Numbered from the stretch's first letter, positions 32,424 to 42,453 are shown. The stretch: 64,000 nt of DNA from [Scytonema hofmanni] UTEX 2349 (GCF_000582685.1 NZ_KK073768.1:4862801-4926800), one strand, 5' to 3'. Translations and numbers: made by a program. Notes: a model not told the origin generated them from the letters alone.

Positions 32424-35264
32424 ATGTTTAATAAAACTGATTCGGCTCAGAGCAGTGATGCTGAAAAAAGCCCATCGTTTATTTCGTCTGAAGTTTCCGA
32501 AGAAAAAGTCACCGATAGTAACATACCACCATTGAAAGACGATCGCCCATCGCCAAAAAATGCCAATTCTCCCTTACAGCGTGCTAATCGTGCTTTCAAT
32601 CGCCTCAATTTGCGATCTAAAGCTACAATTTTGGCGATCGCGATCAGCACACTGCCAGTATTAGGTATTGGTGGTTTAGCTTATCAGATTGCCAGCCAAT
32701 CGATAAGTAACAAAATTTCCGCCCTCCAACAAGCCGAAGCTGATGGCTTGGCAGATAAAGTAAACCGTTTCATGATTGAACGGTATAGCGATATTCAAGT
32801 GCTGGCTAGTTTGCCCATTTTGACAAATTCCAGCGTCAGGGGAATTACAACTCAACAAGATAAACAAGCACTATTAAACAAGATTGTCGAGAGTTATAAA
32901 GTCTATGACAGCATTGCTGTGTTTGACTTAAATGGTGCGCCGATTTTACAATCCCAAGGAGAACCACTCACCAACCATAGCGATCGCGATTACTTTCAAT
33001 CGGTATTAAAAAGCGATCGCCCATTAATTAGCCAACCACAAGTATCTAAAAATACAAGAATAAATAGTGTTTTCACTGTTGCCCCGGTGAAAGATGTCGT
33101 CACAGGGCAAACCATCGCCATAGTTAGAGCGCGGATGCCGGTAAAAAATTTAGAAGAGATAATTAAAAATTACGCTCTTGCAGGGCAAGAATATCATTTA
33201 ATTGATGCCTCTGGGAAATTTTTCATGTCTTCGCAAACCAAGCAAGTAGGTAGAGAAGCAAGAATAAATTTTCCCGGCTTGGCGAAACTACAAGCCGCAA
33301 AAAAAGAAGCCACATTCAAAACAGTTAACCAAATTAATAATAAAGAACAGCTAGTTAGCTATGCTGCCGAAAACCTCAACGGTTTGCCAGATTTAAAATG
33401 GCAAGTAATTTTGGCTACAGATACAGCAACGGCATTGGCACCGCAAAGAGACTTACTTCTGACTATATTAGGTGGGACGGTATTAACAACATTGTTGGCG
33501 TCTGTGTTTGCAACTTGGTTAGCTAAACGTGCCACACAACCAATTTTGAATGCGACTCAGACAGTAGCAAGGCTGGGACAAGGTGAACTCAATACCCGTT
33601 TAGAGATAGACTCAGAAGATGAACTCGGCGAATTGGGTGAAAATATTAATTTGATGGCAGAGCAATTACAGTTGTTGTTAAAAGAACAAGAACTGGATGC
33701 AGAACGAGCAAAAATAATTACAGAAATTACTTTGCGGATTCGCCGAAATCTCAAAACCGAAGATATTTTTAAAACAGCAGTCAGAGAAGTTCGCTCGTGT
33801 TTGAGAAGCGATCGCGTAGTTATTTATGCCTTAGATCGCAGCACTTGGGATGGAATAGTCGTTGCCGAATCGGTTGCGTCCGGTTATCCGAAAATGATGG
33901 GAGTGCAAATCGACGATCCATGTTTTCGCGATCGCCATGTAGAAGCTTATAAAGATGGAAGAGTGCGAGTGATCGCCAACATTTATCAAGAGCCAAGCTT
34001 GCAAAATGCAAACTGTTACATTAAAATGTTGGAAAAATTTTCCGTCAAGGGAAGTTTAATCTCACCAATGATTAGAGACGGGCAATTGATGGGTTTAATG
34101 ATTACTCATCAATGTGATAGCCCCCGTTTTTGGCAACAAGCAGAAATTGATTTCTTTAAGCAGGTAGCCACTCAAGTTGGCTATGCTCTAGAACAAGCAA
34201 AACTTTTAGAGGAAGTAGAACAAGGTAGACACAAGGCAGAACAAGGTTCTGAAGATGAACGCCATCAAAAAGAAGCTTTGCAAATGCAACTTCTTGAACT
34301 ACTAGGGGAAGTAGAAGGTGCAGCCAGCGGAGATTTGACAGTGCGAGCTGATGTCACCACCGGGGAAATTGGCACCGTCGCCGACTTTTTCAACTCCATC
34401 GTTGAAAATTTGCGATTGATTGTTACCCAAGTTAAACAAGCGGCTTATCAAGTCAACACTGCGATTGGTTCTAACCAAGGAGCAATGCGGGAACTGGCAG
34501 AAGATGCTATAATGCAAGCCTCAGAAATCAATCGCACCTTAGATGCTGTTGATCAAATGACCTATTCCATACAATATGTAGCCGAAAACGCCCAACAAGC
34601 CGCGAAGGTTGCTCAAAATGCTTCGCACACCGCCAAAAAGAGCGGCAAAGCAATGGATATGACAGTGCAGAATATCTTAAAATTGCGGGAAACAGTAGGC
34701 GAAACAGCGAAAAAAGTCAAGCGTTTGGGAGAATCTACCCAACAAATTTCCCGCGTAGTATCTTTGATTAATCAAATCGCCATGCAAACCAACTTACTTG
34801 CCATCAACGCCGGCATAGAAGCAGCGCGTGCGGGGGATGAAGGTCAAGGTTTTGCTGTAGTTGCGGAAGAAGTAGGTGAATTAGCTGCCCGAAGTGCAGC
34901 GGCAACAAAAGAAATTGAACAAATTGTCGAGAACATTCAAAGAGAAACTAGCGAAGTTGTGCAAGCGATGGAAGTGGGAACTGCCCAAGTTGTAGAAGGA
35001 ACCCGAATTGTTGAAGATGCTAAAAGCAGCTTGAGTCAAATATTGGATGTTTCGCGCCAAATTGATTCTTTGGTGCAGTCGATTTCCACCGCTACCACAT
35101 CCCAGGTAGAAACCTCCCAAGCTGTCAGCCAGTTGATGAGAGGAATTGCTTTAGTTTCAGAGCGAACCAGCTATTCTTCGCGGCAAGTTTCTGATTCTTT
35201 GCAACAAACTGCGGTGATTTCCCAAGAGTTACAGGAAACTGTTGAAACTTTCAAAGTGGATTAG
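32424..35264 (+). CDS. methyl-accepting chemotaxis protein with Cache, HAMP and GAF domains (PixJ/HmpD type)
   Basis: A 946-aa membrane receptor. A charged cytoplasmic N-terminus precedes TM1 (about residues 68-90), then a periplasmic Cache-type sensor (about 95-335), TM2 (about 340-362) and HAMP. A GAF domain (about 440-600) follows, then a second HAMP-like stretch and the methyl-accepting signalling domain with the hairpin tip EGQGFAVVAEEVGELAARS. The GAF has one Cys in the chromophore-like position (NANCYIKML), but followed by Tyr, not the usual His. One GAF and a Cache domain fit an hmpD-type receptor better than the multi-GAF phototaxis receptors. Confidence 0.88.
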   Translation: MFNKTDSAQSSDAEKSPSFISSEVSEEKVTDSNIPPLKDDRPSPKNANSPLQRANRAFNRLNLRSKATILAIAISTLPVLGIGGLAYQIASQSISNKISALQQAEADGLADKVNRFMIERYSDIQVLASLPILTNSSVRGITTQQDKQALLNKIVESYKVYDSIAVFDLNGAPILQSQGEPLTNHSDRDYFQSVLKSDRPLISQPQVSKNTRINSVFTVAPVKDVVTGQTIAIVRARMPVKNLEEIIKNYALAGQEYHLIDASGKFFMSSQTKQVGREARINFPGLAKLQAAKKEATFKTVNQINNKEQLVSYAAENLNGLPDLKWQVILATDTATALAPQRDLLLTILGGTVLTTLLASVFATWLAKRATQPILNATQTVARLGQGELNTRLEIDSEDELGELGENINLMAEQLQLLLKEQELDAERAKIITEITLRIRRNLKTEDIFKTAVREVRSCLRSDRVVIYALDRSTWDGIVVAESVASGYPKMMGVQIDDPCFRDRHVEAYKDGRVRVIANIYQEPSLQNANCYIKMLEKFSVKGSLISPMIRDGQLMGLMITHQCDSPRFWQQAEIDFFKQVATQVGYALEQAKLLEEVEQGRHKAEQGSEDERHQKEALQMQLLELLGEVEGAASGDLTVRADVTTGEIGTVADFFNSIVENLRLIVTQVKQAAYQVNTAIGSNQGAMRELAEDAIMQASEINRTLDAVDQMTYSIQYVAENAQQAAKVAQNASHTAKKSGKAMDMTVQNILKLRETVGETAKKVKRLGESTQQISRVVSLINQIAMQTNLLAINAGIEAARAGDEGQGFAVVAEEVGELAARSAAATKEIEQIVENIQRETSEVVQAMEVGTAQVVEGTRIVEDAKSSLSQILDVSRQIDSLVQSISTATTSQVETSQAVSQLMRGIALVSERTSYSSRQVSDSLQQTAVISQELQETVETFKVD

Positions 35265-35371
35265 TCATTAGTCCTGCCGTCAAAGTGCGATACTCCTTTG
35301 GATTCGCTTCGCGATCGCACTAATGACTTGCGTGACTGTTGATTGTTTACTATTGACTATGGATAAAAAGT

Positions 35372-38300
35372 ATGTCAAAGGATAAAGAACTTGAAATCCA
35401 GATGCAGTTTCTGGAGGAAGCAACAGATTATCTCGATACCTTAGAAGAGGTATTGCTGGAAATCAGCGCAACCAACCGCATCGAATTAGATAAAATTAAC
35501 GCCGCACTTAGAGCTGCTCATTCTATCAAAGGTGGGGCGGGCATGATGGGGTTTCGTACCCTAAGCGATTTGGCTCACCGTTTGGAAGATTCTTTTAAAG
35601 TTTTAAGGACACGAAAAAACTCTTTAGAAATTGACACCCAATTACAAAGCTTATTACTATCTGGCGTAGATTGGCTGCGTCAGATAGTCGAATTGCTATC
35701 AGAAGGTAATGTGGTTGAAGATAATTGGTTAGCAACTTTTTGTTATCCAGTTTTTGAAGAACTGCACGATCGCCTGGGAGATCCTACCCCAGAAGATGCC
35801 TCAACCATACTTTCGGCGGACGAAGGGCAAGATATCATACCTCTGCTTTTTGAGACAGAAGTAGAAGGATGTTTGCAACGTCTAGAATCTGTATTTGCAG
35901 ATAGTCAACAACCCTGCTTGCGAGAAGAAGTTGCCATAATGGCAGCTGAATTGGGCGGTTTGGGAGAAATGTTGCAATTACCAGCTTTTACCCAGCTTTG
36001 TCAGTCGATAACGCATTACATAGCAACTGCCGTTACGGATACAGAAGTTGAACAAATTGCTCGGTTAGCATTGCAAGCATGGCGGCGATCACAAGCTTTG
36101 GTACTGACAAATCAACGAGATAGTTTACCTACAACTATCGAAGTTGAGACGATGGCACCTCAGAGTTATGCCCAAATGGATCTGCTATCCACAGAAGAAG
36201 CGATCGCTGAGTTTCTCAAAAGCGATGCGGTAGAATCTGATGAATTAGATCCAATGGACGCGATCGCGGAATTTTTCGCCAGCGATGGGGTACAATCTCA
36301 TAGTTTAGAAGCAGAAGAAGCGATCGCTGAGTTTCTCAAAAGCGATGAGGTAGAATCTCACGATCAAGAAGCAGAAATACTAGAACTCAATCTGTTAGAA
36401 ACAGAAGATACTGAAGAAAGTTGGCTAAATCCAGAAATAATTGCCGCAAGTTTTGAATCTTTGGAAGCAGAAATTGTCGATGACAACGCTACTCTTGACG
36501 ATCCAACGAGCGTAGTAATTTCTAGAGATTTTTCCACCACAGATTACAAATTTGTTGAACGCAAACCAGAGCCAAGTATAGTTGGCAAAGACCGCGAAGT
36601 TCATGAAAATACAGTTAGAGTTCCCAGCAAACAACTTGAGCAAATTAACGATTTATTTGGGGAACTAATTATCCAGCGTAATGGATTGAACTTGCAAATG
36701 GAAAGATTACGTAAACTGGTACGTAATCTTAGCCAGCGAGTGCAAATTCTCGATCGAGAAAATCATGAATTACGCACAGCATACGACAAAATTACTACTC
36801 ATGTTGGAGTTCCATCTAATTCACCATCACTAACATATCCAAGTAATGGCAATTCAGACAACTCTGAATTTGAAGATAGCGACTATTCACCGCAGCTAGA
36901 AAGGGGATTCGATGCCTTAGAAATGGATCGCTATAACGAATTAAGCCTCTTGTCGCAAGAGGTAATGGAAACTATTGTTCAAGTACAAGAAGTCACAACT
37001 GATATTCAACTGAGTGTTGACGATACAGATCAATTTGCCAGAAAGCTAAACAAAACATCAAAGCATTTACAAACAAAGCTTACACAAATACGGATGCGTC
37101 CGTTATCAGATTTAATCGATCGCTTTCCCAGAGCTTTGCGGGACATGAATGTAGAATATGGCAAAAATGTCCATTTGAAAATAGAAGGTGGCAACACTCT
37201 GATTGAGCGCAGCATTTTAGAAGCATTAAACGATCCTTTAATGCACCTGTTAAGAAATGCTTTCGATCACGGTATTGAAGATGCAGCTACCCGTCGCGCT
37301 GCCGGGAAACCAGAACAAGCATTGATTGAAATTAAAGCCACTCACCGCAGTAATCGTACCATCATTACTATGCGTGATGATGGACGTGGCATGGACTTGA
37401 ATAAAATTCGCGATCGCGCAGCATCTATGGGTTTAGATGCAACTCTTCTGGCACAAGCAAGTGACGAAGAACTATTATCGCTCATTTTTGAACCAGGATT
37501 TAGCACCTCTGAACAAGTTACAACATTATCTGGTCGCGGTGTCGGTATGGATGTGGTTCGCAACAACCTCAAACAAATCCGGGGAGATGTGAAAGTTGAT
37601 ACATCTCCCGGAGTTGGAACCACTATTACTATGTCAGTGCCATTTACACTTTCTGTAGCACGAGTACTGCTGGTAGAAAGTAATCGAATGCTATTGGCAT
37701 TTCCCACAGATGTGGTTCTGGAAATATTCTTACTCCAAAACGAGCAAGTTTTCCCAATGGCTGATAGCGAAGTTATCAACTGGCAAGGAAATATGCTGCC
37801 TTTGATTCGACTAGGACAGCACTTAGAATTTAATTGCCCCCGTTATAATAGTCCAGATTTAGAAACTGCCCCAGCGATTAATGCTGCCAATGTGTTAGTC
37901 ATCAAAGGTAACAACCAGCCAGCAGCAGTGCAGATAGACCGTTGTTGGGGTGAACAAGAAGTTGCCATCCGCCAAGTTGAGGGAAATATACCTTTGCCTA
38001 ATGGTTTTAGCAACTGTACAATTCTTGGTGATGGTCGGGTAGTGGTTTTAGTTAACGCCAATGAATTATTGTATTGGATTACCACTAATCAGCGCACACC
38101 TAAAACCAATAAATTGCCATCAACAAAATTAAAAACTGCCTTCCTTGTACCTAATGATGATAAACCAATTTTGCCGCTGCCTCATAACCAGAAAGGCACT
38201 ATTTTGATCGTAGATGACTCAATAAATGTCCGGCGCTTTTTGGCTTTGACTCTCGAAAAAGGAGGCTATCAAGTAGAACAGGCAAAAGATGGTCAAGATG

Positions 38301-38584
38301 CTTTGGAAAAACTTAATAGTGGCTTGCAAGTTCAAGCGGTGATTTGTGATATCGAAATGCCGCGCATTGATGGTTACGGCTTTTTAGGTCGTGTTAAATC
38401 AAACAATGATATGAAAGATATCCCGATTGCCATGTTAACATCTCGCAGTAGTGATAAACATCGACAACTGGCATTGCAATTGGGTGCTAGAGCCTACTTT
38501 TCTAAACCTTACAATGAGCAAGAATTGTTGCGAACTTTAGAACAAATCATCTTTCGGATGGCAGAAGTGGCATCATCTAATTAA
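35372..38584 (+). CDS. hybrid histidine kinase CheA (PixL/HmpE type)
   Basis: A 1070-aa protein. The N-terminal Hpt domain has phospho-acceptor His50 (AAHSIKGGAGMMGF). An acidic linker has three related segments (about 270-330, motif EEAIAEFLKSDxVES). Dimerisation helices follow, then the HATPase with N box LRNAFDHGIED and G boxes DDGRGMD and GRGVGMDVV, a CheW-like domain, and a C-terminal receiver (VICDIEMPRIDG). This phosphorelay kinase drives the CheY and PATAN regulators of the operon, probably to control type IV pilus motility. The frame is intact. Confidence 0.93.
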   Translation: MSKDKELEIQMQFLEEATDYLDTLEEVLLEISATNRIELDKINAALRAAHSIKGGAGMMGFRTLSDLAHRLEDSFKVLRTRKNSLEIDTQLQSLLLSGVDWLRQIVELLSEGNVVEDNWLATFCYPVFEELHDRLGDPTPEDASTILSADEGQDIIPLLFETEVEGCLQRLESVFADSQQPCLREEVAIMAAELGGLGEMLQLPAFTQLCQSITHYIATAVTDTEVEQIARLALQAWRRSQALVLTNQRDSLPTTIEVETMAPQSYAQMDLLSTEEAIAEFLKSDAVESDELDPMDAIAEFFASDGVQSHSLEAEEAIAEFLKSDEVESHDQEAEILELNLLETEDTEESWLNPEIIAASFESLEAEIVDDNATLDDPTSVVISRDFSTTDYKFVERKPEPSIVGKDREVHENTVRVPSKQLEQINDLFGELIIQRNGLNLQMERLRKLVRNLSQRVQILDRENHELRTAYDKITTHVGVPSNSPSLTYPSNGNSDNSEFEDSDYSPQLERGFDALEMDRYNELSLLSQEVMETIVQVQEVTTDIQLSVDDTDQFARKLNKTSKHLQTKLTQIRMRPLSDLIDRFPRALRDMNVEYGKNVHLKIEGGNTLIERSILEALNDPLMHLLRNAFDHGIEDAATRRAAGKPEQALIEIKATHRSNRTIITMRDDGRGMDLNKIRDRAASMGLDATLLAQASDEELLSLIFEPGFSTSEQVTTLSGRGVGMDVVRNNLKQIRGDVKVDTSPGVGTTITMSVPFTLSVARVLLVESNRMLLAFPTDVVLEIFLLQNEQVFPMADSEVINWQGNMLPLIRLGQHLEFNCPRYNSPDLETAPAINAANVLVIKGNNQPAAVQIDRCWGEQEVAIRQVEGNIPLPNGFSNCTILGDGRVVVLVNANELLYWITTNQRTPKTNKLPSTKLKTAFLVPNDDKPILPLPHNQKGTILIVDDSINVRRFLALTLEKGGYQVEQAKDGQDALEKLNSGLQVQAVICDIEMPRIDGYGFLGRVKSNNDMKDIPIAMLTSRSSDKHRQLALQLGARAYFSKPYNEQELLRTLEQIIFRMAEVASSN

Positions 38585-38591
38585 ATTTGGG

Positions 38592-38618
38592 AATGGGAAA
38601 TGCCCAATTCCCATTTTT
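38592..38618 (+). terminator. Rho-independent terminator of the chemotaxis operon
   Basis: Arms AATGGGAA (38592-38599) and TTCCCATT (38608-38615), with loop ATGCCCAA, are followed by a T run. It lies 8 bp past the cheA stop. The rest of the 330-bp gap holds a G/C-rich inverted repeat at about 38703-38770 (GATCCCCC...GGGGGGATC), a dispersed cyanobacterial type, and no gene. Confidence 0.8.
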
Positions 38619-38914
38619 GCTAATATTTTGGACTTTGGACAAAAAAAGAGTGGTTCGCGATTATCATGCAATACGGTTCGGTTAAGGTGCATAGTCTTTA
38701 AAGATCCCCCTTAAAAAGGGGGAAATAGAGCCATTCTTAGCCCCCCAATTTATCGGGAGGTTGGGGGGATCGAGTCTTATCCAAACCGTATTGGATTATC
38801 ATGGCTCTGTTGGCGAATTGCGATCGCTATCCCAAAACCCTTGAAGTGTCGTAGCTACTCATACCGTTTTGTGACTTGCACTATAAAATAAACTTTTAGC
38901 TCATTAGGGGGAAA

Positions 38915-40042
38915 ATGGCTAAGGATTATATAGAACTTAAAAGGAAGAGGTACTTCAAGCTCAGTTCACAAATTGCTGGGTTGGATAATGCACAATTGCG
39001 TTCTCTGTTTGACAATAGTGAGTCGAATAAGTCTAGTACGGGTTGGGGGATGAATCACACCATTGTCCTTGGGCAATTCAAGGTGTTTGTAAAGCGCGTT
39101 CCGGTTACGAACATGGAATATGACAACCTGTTCTCTACCAAAAACCTCTATGATCTGCCAACTTCTTATAACTACGGCATTGGTACCCCCCCAAGCCCTG
39201 GTTTTGGGATCTTCCGTGAACTCGTAACCCATATCAAGACAACTAATTGGGTATTGGAGGGGGAGATCACCACTTTCCCACTGATGTACCATTATCGGAT
39301 TATTCCGTTCTCCGGGTGGCGTGCGGATGTGGATATAGAACAATGGGGCAATAATGCAAACGTCCGAGCTTGTGTGTTAGATAGAGCGAACGCAAACCAT
39401 GAGTTGGTTCTGTTTCTAGAGTACATACCGCATATTCTGGAAACATGGCTGCGCTTAAACCCCAATAAACTTGAGAAACCCCTTCAGGATGTACGCACAA
39501 CCATTGACTTTTTGAGGACGAAGGAAATTATCCACTTCGACGCGCATTTTCGCAACATTCTCACCGATGGACAGCAAACATACTTGACCGATTTTGGTTT
39601 GGTGCTGGACAAGAGTTTCATTTTGACCAAAGATGAAGAGTCTTTCTTTGAGCAGAACGCATTTTACGATTACGGAGAAGTCTTGCGGAATCTTGGGCAC
39701 CTGATTCGATCACCCTATGATTCATGTTCGGAGGACGAGAAACGCAAGATCATGAAAAAATATGTCATAAAAGAAGGCTTAGAACTTTATGAAGTGGGAG
39801 CTATATTACTCGACAATATCGAGCAGATACATGCTGATGGGGATTTGAATTTAGATGAGTTCTACGTTGCCAGCATCGTCAAATACCGCAGCATCATTAC
39901 GCTGATGCAAGACTTTTTTTCTGATATGTGGGGAAATCAAAACAAGGACACGAAACTTCCTCACGCAAAGCTAGGGCTGCTGCTCAAACAGACGGGGTTT
40001 GTTTCTGATGCACGAGTAGGTAAAACATCTCACAACAACTAA
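38915..40042 (+). CDS. kinase-fold protein, orphan
   Basis: A 375-aa protein with the motifs of the protein kinase/aminoglycoside phosphotransferase fold. These are a VFVKRV lysine segment (about residue 55-62), the catalytic loop HFDAHFRNIL (Asp209, Asn214) and DFG metal-binding Asp226 (LTDFGL). The N-lobe is atypical and lacks a clear glycine loop. A GGGGGA ribosome site precedes the ATG. Base use is less AT-rich than its neighbours. The substrate could be a protein, sugar or small molecule. No partner gene is adjacent. Confidence 0.72.
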   Translation: MAKDYIELKRKRYFKLSSQIAGLDNAQLRSLFDNSESNKSSTGWGMNHTIVLGQFKVFVKRVPVTNMEYDNLFSTKNLYDLPTSYNYGIGTPPSPGFGIFRELVTHIKTTNWVLEGEITTFPLMYHYRIIPFSGWRADVDIEQWGNNANVRACVLDRANANHELVLFLEYIPHILETWLRLNPNKLEKPLQDVRTTIDFLRTKEIIHFDAHFRNILTDGQQTYLTDFGLVLDKSFILTKDEESFFEQNAFYDYGEVLRNLGHLIRSPYDSCSEDEKRKIMKKYVIKEGLELYEVGAILLDNIEQIHADGDLNLDEFYVASIVKYRSIITLMQDFFSDMWGNQNKDTKLPHAKLGLLLKQTGFVSDARVGKTSHNN

Positions 40043-40160
40043 GGTGTAATATCAGCTTCACTAAAGCTAAGGACTACTCGCTAACCACTTTTTTTGTCCA
40101 AAGTCTAATTATATTATGTCCGTTTAATTGACATTAATAAAAAAATCCGAAATCCTTGAT

Positions 40161-40186
40161 TAGACGTAGCAATGCTACGTCTCTAC
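40161..40186. repeat. palindromic repeat (centre GTAGCAATGCTAC)
   Basis: A 26-bp palindrome with arms TAGACGTAGC/GCTACGTCTCTA. It belongs to the same family and has the same centre as the copy at the transposon edge (29730). A sibling with centre CGAAATTTCG lies at 40695-40722. Confidence 0.8.
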
Positions 40187-40229
40187 ATCATATGTAATCT
40201 AGGGGACATTTATGTACCATTTTGCCGAT

Positions 40230-40643
40230 TTATGATAAAACCCGGATAAATTCTAGTGGCAATCCGTCCGTATCAGCAATAAAAGCAACTTCGTAGATAC
40301 GCGAGCCTATTTGCTGCTGTGTTGGTTCTAAAAGCACTACCAACGATTGTGAGGCGATCGCCAAACGTTCTTTTAGATTTGTTAACCAACTAGGTAAATC
40401 TGTGGCTATCTGTGTTAATTCAAATGACAGATGATAATACCCCACATAATGCTCATCTGCGAATGCATCCGGGGCTGGTTTCGGTTCGGGAATTTGGATC
40501 AGCTCTATTCTGCCCCCTAATCCTTCCATCCAGCAAGCCAAAGTATAGCCTGTAGTGAAGCGTTCACAAACTGTAAACCCCAACTGCTCGTAAAAGGCGA
40601 TCGCACGATGAATATTCCCTGTACGAATAGAAACGTGATGCAT
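40230..40643 (-). CDS. VOC (glyoxalase/bleomycin-resistance fold) protein
   Basis: A 137-aa single vicinal-oxygen-chelate module pair. It begins MHHVSIRTGNIHRAIAFYEQLGF, with the metal-binding His near the start, and has GGRIELIQ and a C-terminal VAFIADTDGLPLEFI strand with the last Glu. Members bind a metal and act on small molecules (glyoxalase I, dioxygenases, resistance proteins). No specific substrate can be named. It is a single gene between two palindromic repeats. Confidence 0.85.
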   Translation of the reverse strand: MHHVSIRTGNIHRAIAFYEQLGFTVCERFTTGYTLACWMEGLGGRIELIQIPEPKPAPDAFADEHYVGYYHLSFELTQIATDLPSWLTNLKERLAIASQSLVVLLEPTQQQIGSRIYEVAFIADTDGLPLEFIRVLS

Positions 40644-40742
40644 CTTGATAGTTATGAGTTATGAGTTATGAATTAAATTTAACTCCAAACTACTGTAGAG
40701 ACGCGAAATTTCGCGTCTCTAGAACTCCGTGACTCCTAACGA

Positions 40743-41255
40743 TTACTCAAACAACCGAAAATAAGGATAGCGCACAGGCACACCAGGCTCTTTTTCCAAA
40801 TCAAAATTTATCACTTCCCAGCAGCCATCTTCTGGGGAATCCGGGCTAAACTCTACCGGTAAGCCGTAAAGCCGCGAAGATGTTGTCTCGCTTTGACCAG
40901 AACGCCAAGGTGTAGTGCGTTCCAAGTACCCACTCATCAATTCTTGATACCGTTTGGCAATAATCACTTTTGTTGCTCGGTATCCTTGAGTATACAGCTT
41001 GTCTAGCGCCTCGTGAATTTCAAAGCGAATGCCATCGGGATGCGTATGTTGCCGATACCATTCATTATTCCACCTCCGCCAATGACGCCCCGACTGAAGA
41101 TGAATCAATTCACCATCTTTGGGATCTGCTTCAAAAGCGCCATGTCGAGAACATAGATATGTGTCTGTTAGTGTCAGTGCCGGAATTGTTTGACGGCAGT
41201 GGGGACACTGGATTTCAGGACCAAATATTGGGTACTGCAAGCCTGGATTCATCAT
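40743..41255 (-). CDS. TIGR02652-family conserved cyanobacterial protein
   Basis: A 170-aa protein with an N-terminal zinc-ribbon-like group (CPHCRQTIPAL, then CSRHGAF), followed by a conserved Trp- and Arg-rich region (GRHWRRWNNEWYRQHTHPDGIRFEIHEALDKLY). The pattern is the cyanobacteria-restricted TIGR02652 family of unknown function. It probably binds zinc. Start could be the first or second Met. Confidence 0.82.
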   Translation of the reverse strand: MMNPGLQYPIFGPEIQCPHCRQTIPALTLTDTYLCSRHGAFEADPKDGELIHLQSGRHWRRWNNEWYRQHTHPDGIRFEIHEALDKLYTQGYRATKVIIAKRYQELMSGYLERTTPWRSGQSETTSSRLYGLPVEFSPDSPEDGCWEVINFDLEKEPGVPVRYPYFRLFE

Positions 41256-41493
41256 GAAGTGCGTACAAACATACTTTTGTTTTCACCCGCAAAATGGTTT
41301 TAGTTTATACTTTTACTCCCCCTCCTTGGGGTAATTACTTATTGCTGTGCAGAAATTGAGTTGCGCTGTCAGTTTTCCACAAAGCGTATCTTCTCAAGAT
41401 CAAGGCTTAACACCGTGATATCCTGTTGAATGCAACCAGCTTTCAAGGTTGGAGTTTTTCCAGTGTTCCTGGGTACCATATTCATATTCTATC

Positions 41494-42027
41494 GTGTCTA
41501 CCGCTTCTTACTGGTCTTCTGTTGATATTTCTCAAGCTGCTTTCGTTGCAACTAATGCTGTGGTTATTGGATCGGTAAACATAGCCGCTGGAGCGAGCAT
41601 TTGGTATCAAGCCGTAGTTAGGGGAGATGTAGAAAGCATTGAAATTGGCGAATGCACCAACATTCAGGATGGAGCAATTCTACACGGCGATCCAGGCTTT
41701 CCCACAATTTTAGAAGATTATGTAACCGTAGGGCATCGCGCTGTGATACATTCTGCTTACATTGAACGTGGCAGCTTAATTGGAATTGGCGCGATTATTT
41801 TGAACAAGGTGCGGGTAGGCGCTGGTAGTATTATTGGAGCTGGTGCAGTCGTAACTAAAAATGTACCTCCTTTATCTTTAGTAACTGGTGTTCCGGGGAA
41901 AGTGTTGCGACAAGTCACCCACGATGAAGCAGCCGAACTCATCGAACATGCTCAACGTTACCAAAAGTTAGCTTTGGTTCATGCTGGGAAGGGAACTGAT
42001 ATCGGTTTTATAAAGGCTGGAGAGTAG
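41494..42027 (+). CDS. gamma carbonic anhydrase-like hexapeptide-repeat protein
   Basis: About 177 aa of left-handed beta-helix hexapeptide repeats (AVVIGSVNIAAGASIWYQAVVRGDV onward in 6-residue steps). Metal-ligand histidines lie in ILHGD and VGHRAVIH, and C-terminal helices follow. This resembles the gamma-CA/PaaY family, whose members are trimers with zinc at the interfaces. I prefer GTG 41494 (VSTASYW), because upstream codons to 41449 show no homology-like features. It is not beside carboxysome genes. Confidence 0.85.
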   Translation: MSTASYWSSVDISQAAFVATNAVVIGSVNIAAGASIWYQAVVRGDVESIEIGECTNIQDGAILHGDPGFPTILEDYVTVGHRAVIHSAYIERGSLIGIGAIILNKVRVGAGSIIGAGAVVTKNVPPLSLVTGVPGKVLRQVTHDEAAELIEHAQRYQKLALVHAGKGTDIGFIKAGE

Positions 42028-42333
42028 AGCATTGGGCATCGGGCATTGGGCAAGAGGGAGGGGGAAGGGGGAAAGGAAAAAAGGGGAAAGGGAAAGAAAA
42101 ATATCATGAATTGTTTTAAATAATTCTTTATTTCCATACCTTTCCCCCTCTTATCCTCAACCCTTTCCCCTTTCCCCTTTCCTCTTACCCAATGCCCCAT
42201 GCCCAATGTCCTGATAATAAATTTGTAAACATTCTTTACAAATAGGTCTGGAAAAATTGCCCACTTCGGCTAACAATAAAAATGAGAACAGTTGACAAAA
42301 CTTTAATTTCTACTTAACAGAGGGGTTCTAAAT
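42028..42333. other. repeat-rich spacer before psbY
   Basis: It starts with heptamer-type units (GCATTGGGCA), then a G/A-rich block (42056-42095) that is complementary in composition to a C/T-rich block (42139-42186), which could form a long imperfect hairpin. Copies of the CCCAATGCCCCATG unit follow. The last 130 bp are AT-rich and should contain the psbY promoter. Confidence 0.6.
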
Positions 42334-42453
42334 ATGGACATGCGTGTTGTAATCGTTTTAGCACCAATTGCTATTGCTGCTGGTTGGGCACTATTCAACA
42401 TCGGTGCTGCTGCTTTAAGACAAGTTCAAGGCTTTTTAGACAAAGAAGCCTAA
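42334..42453 (+). CDS. psbY: photosystem II protein Y
   Basis: A 39-aa single-helix membrane protein. After MDMRVV comes a hydrophobic helix (IVLAPIAIAAGWALFNIGAAAL), then a short polar tail RQVQGFLDKEA. The helix and the Gly-Trp-Ala-x-Phe-Asn-Ile-Gly-Ala-Ala-Ala core are those of PsbY, a peripheral photosystem II subunit near cytochrome b559 in the thylakoid. An AGAGG ribosome site lies 8 bp upstream of the start. It stands alone. Confidence 0.93.
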   Translation: MDMRVVIVLAPIAIAAGWALFNIGAAALRQVQGFLDKEA

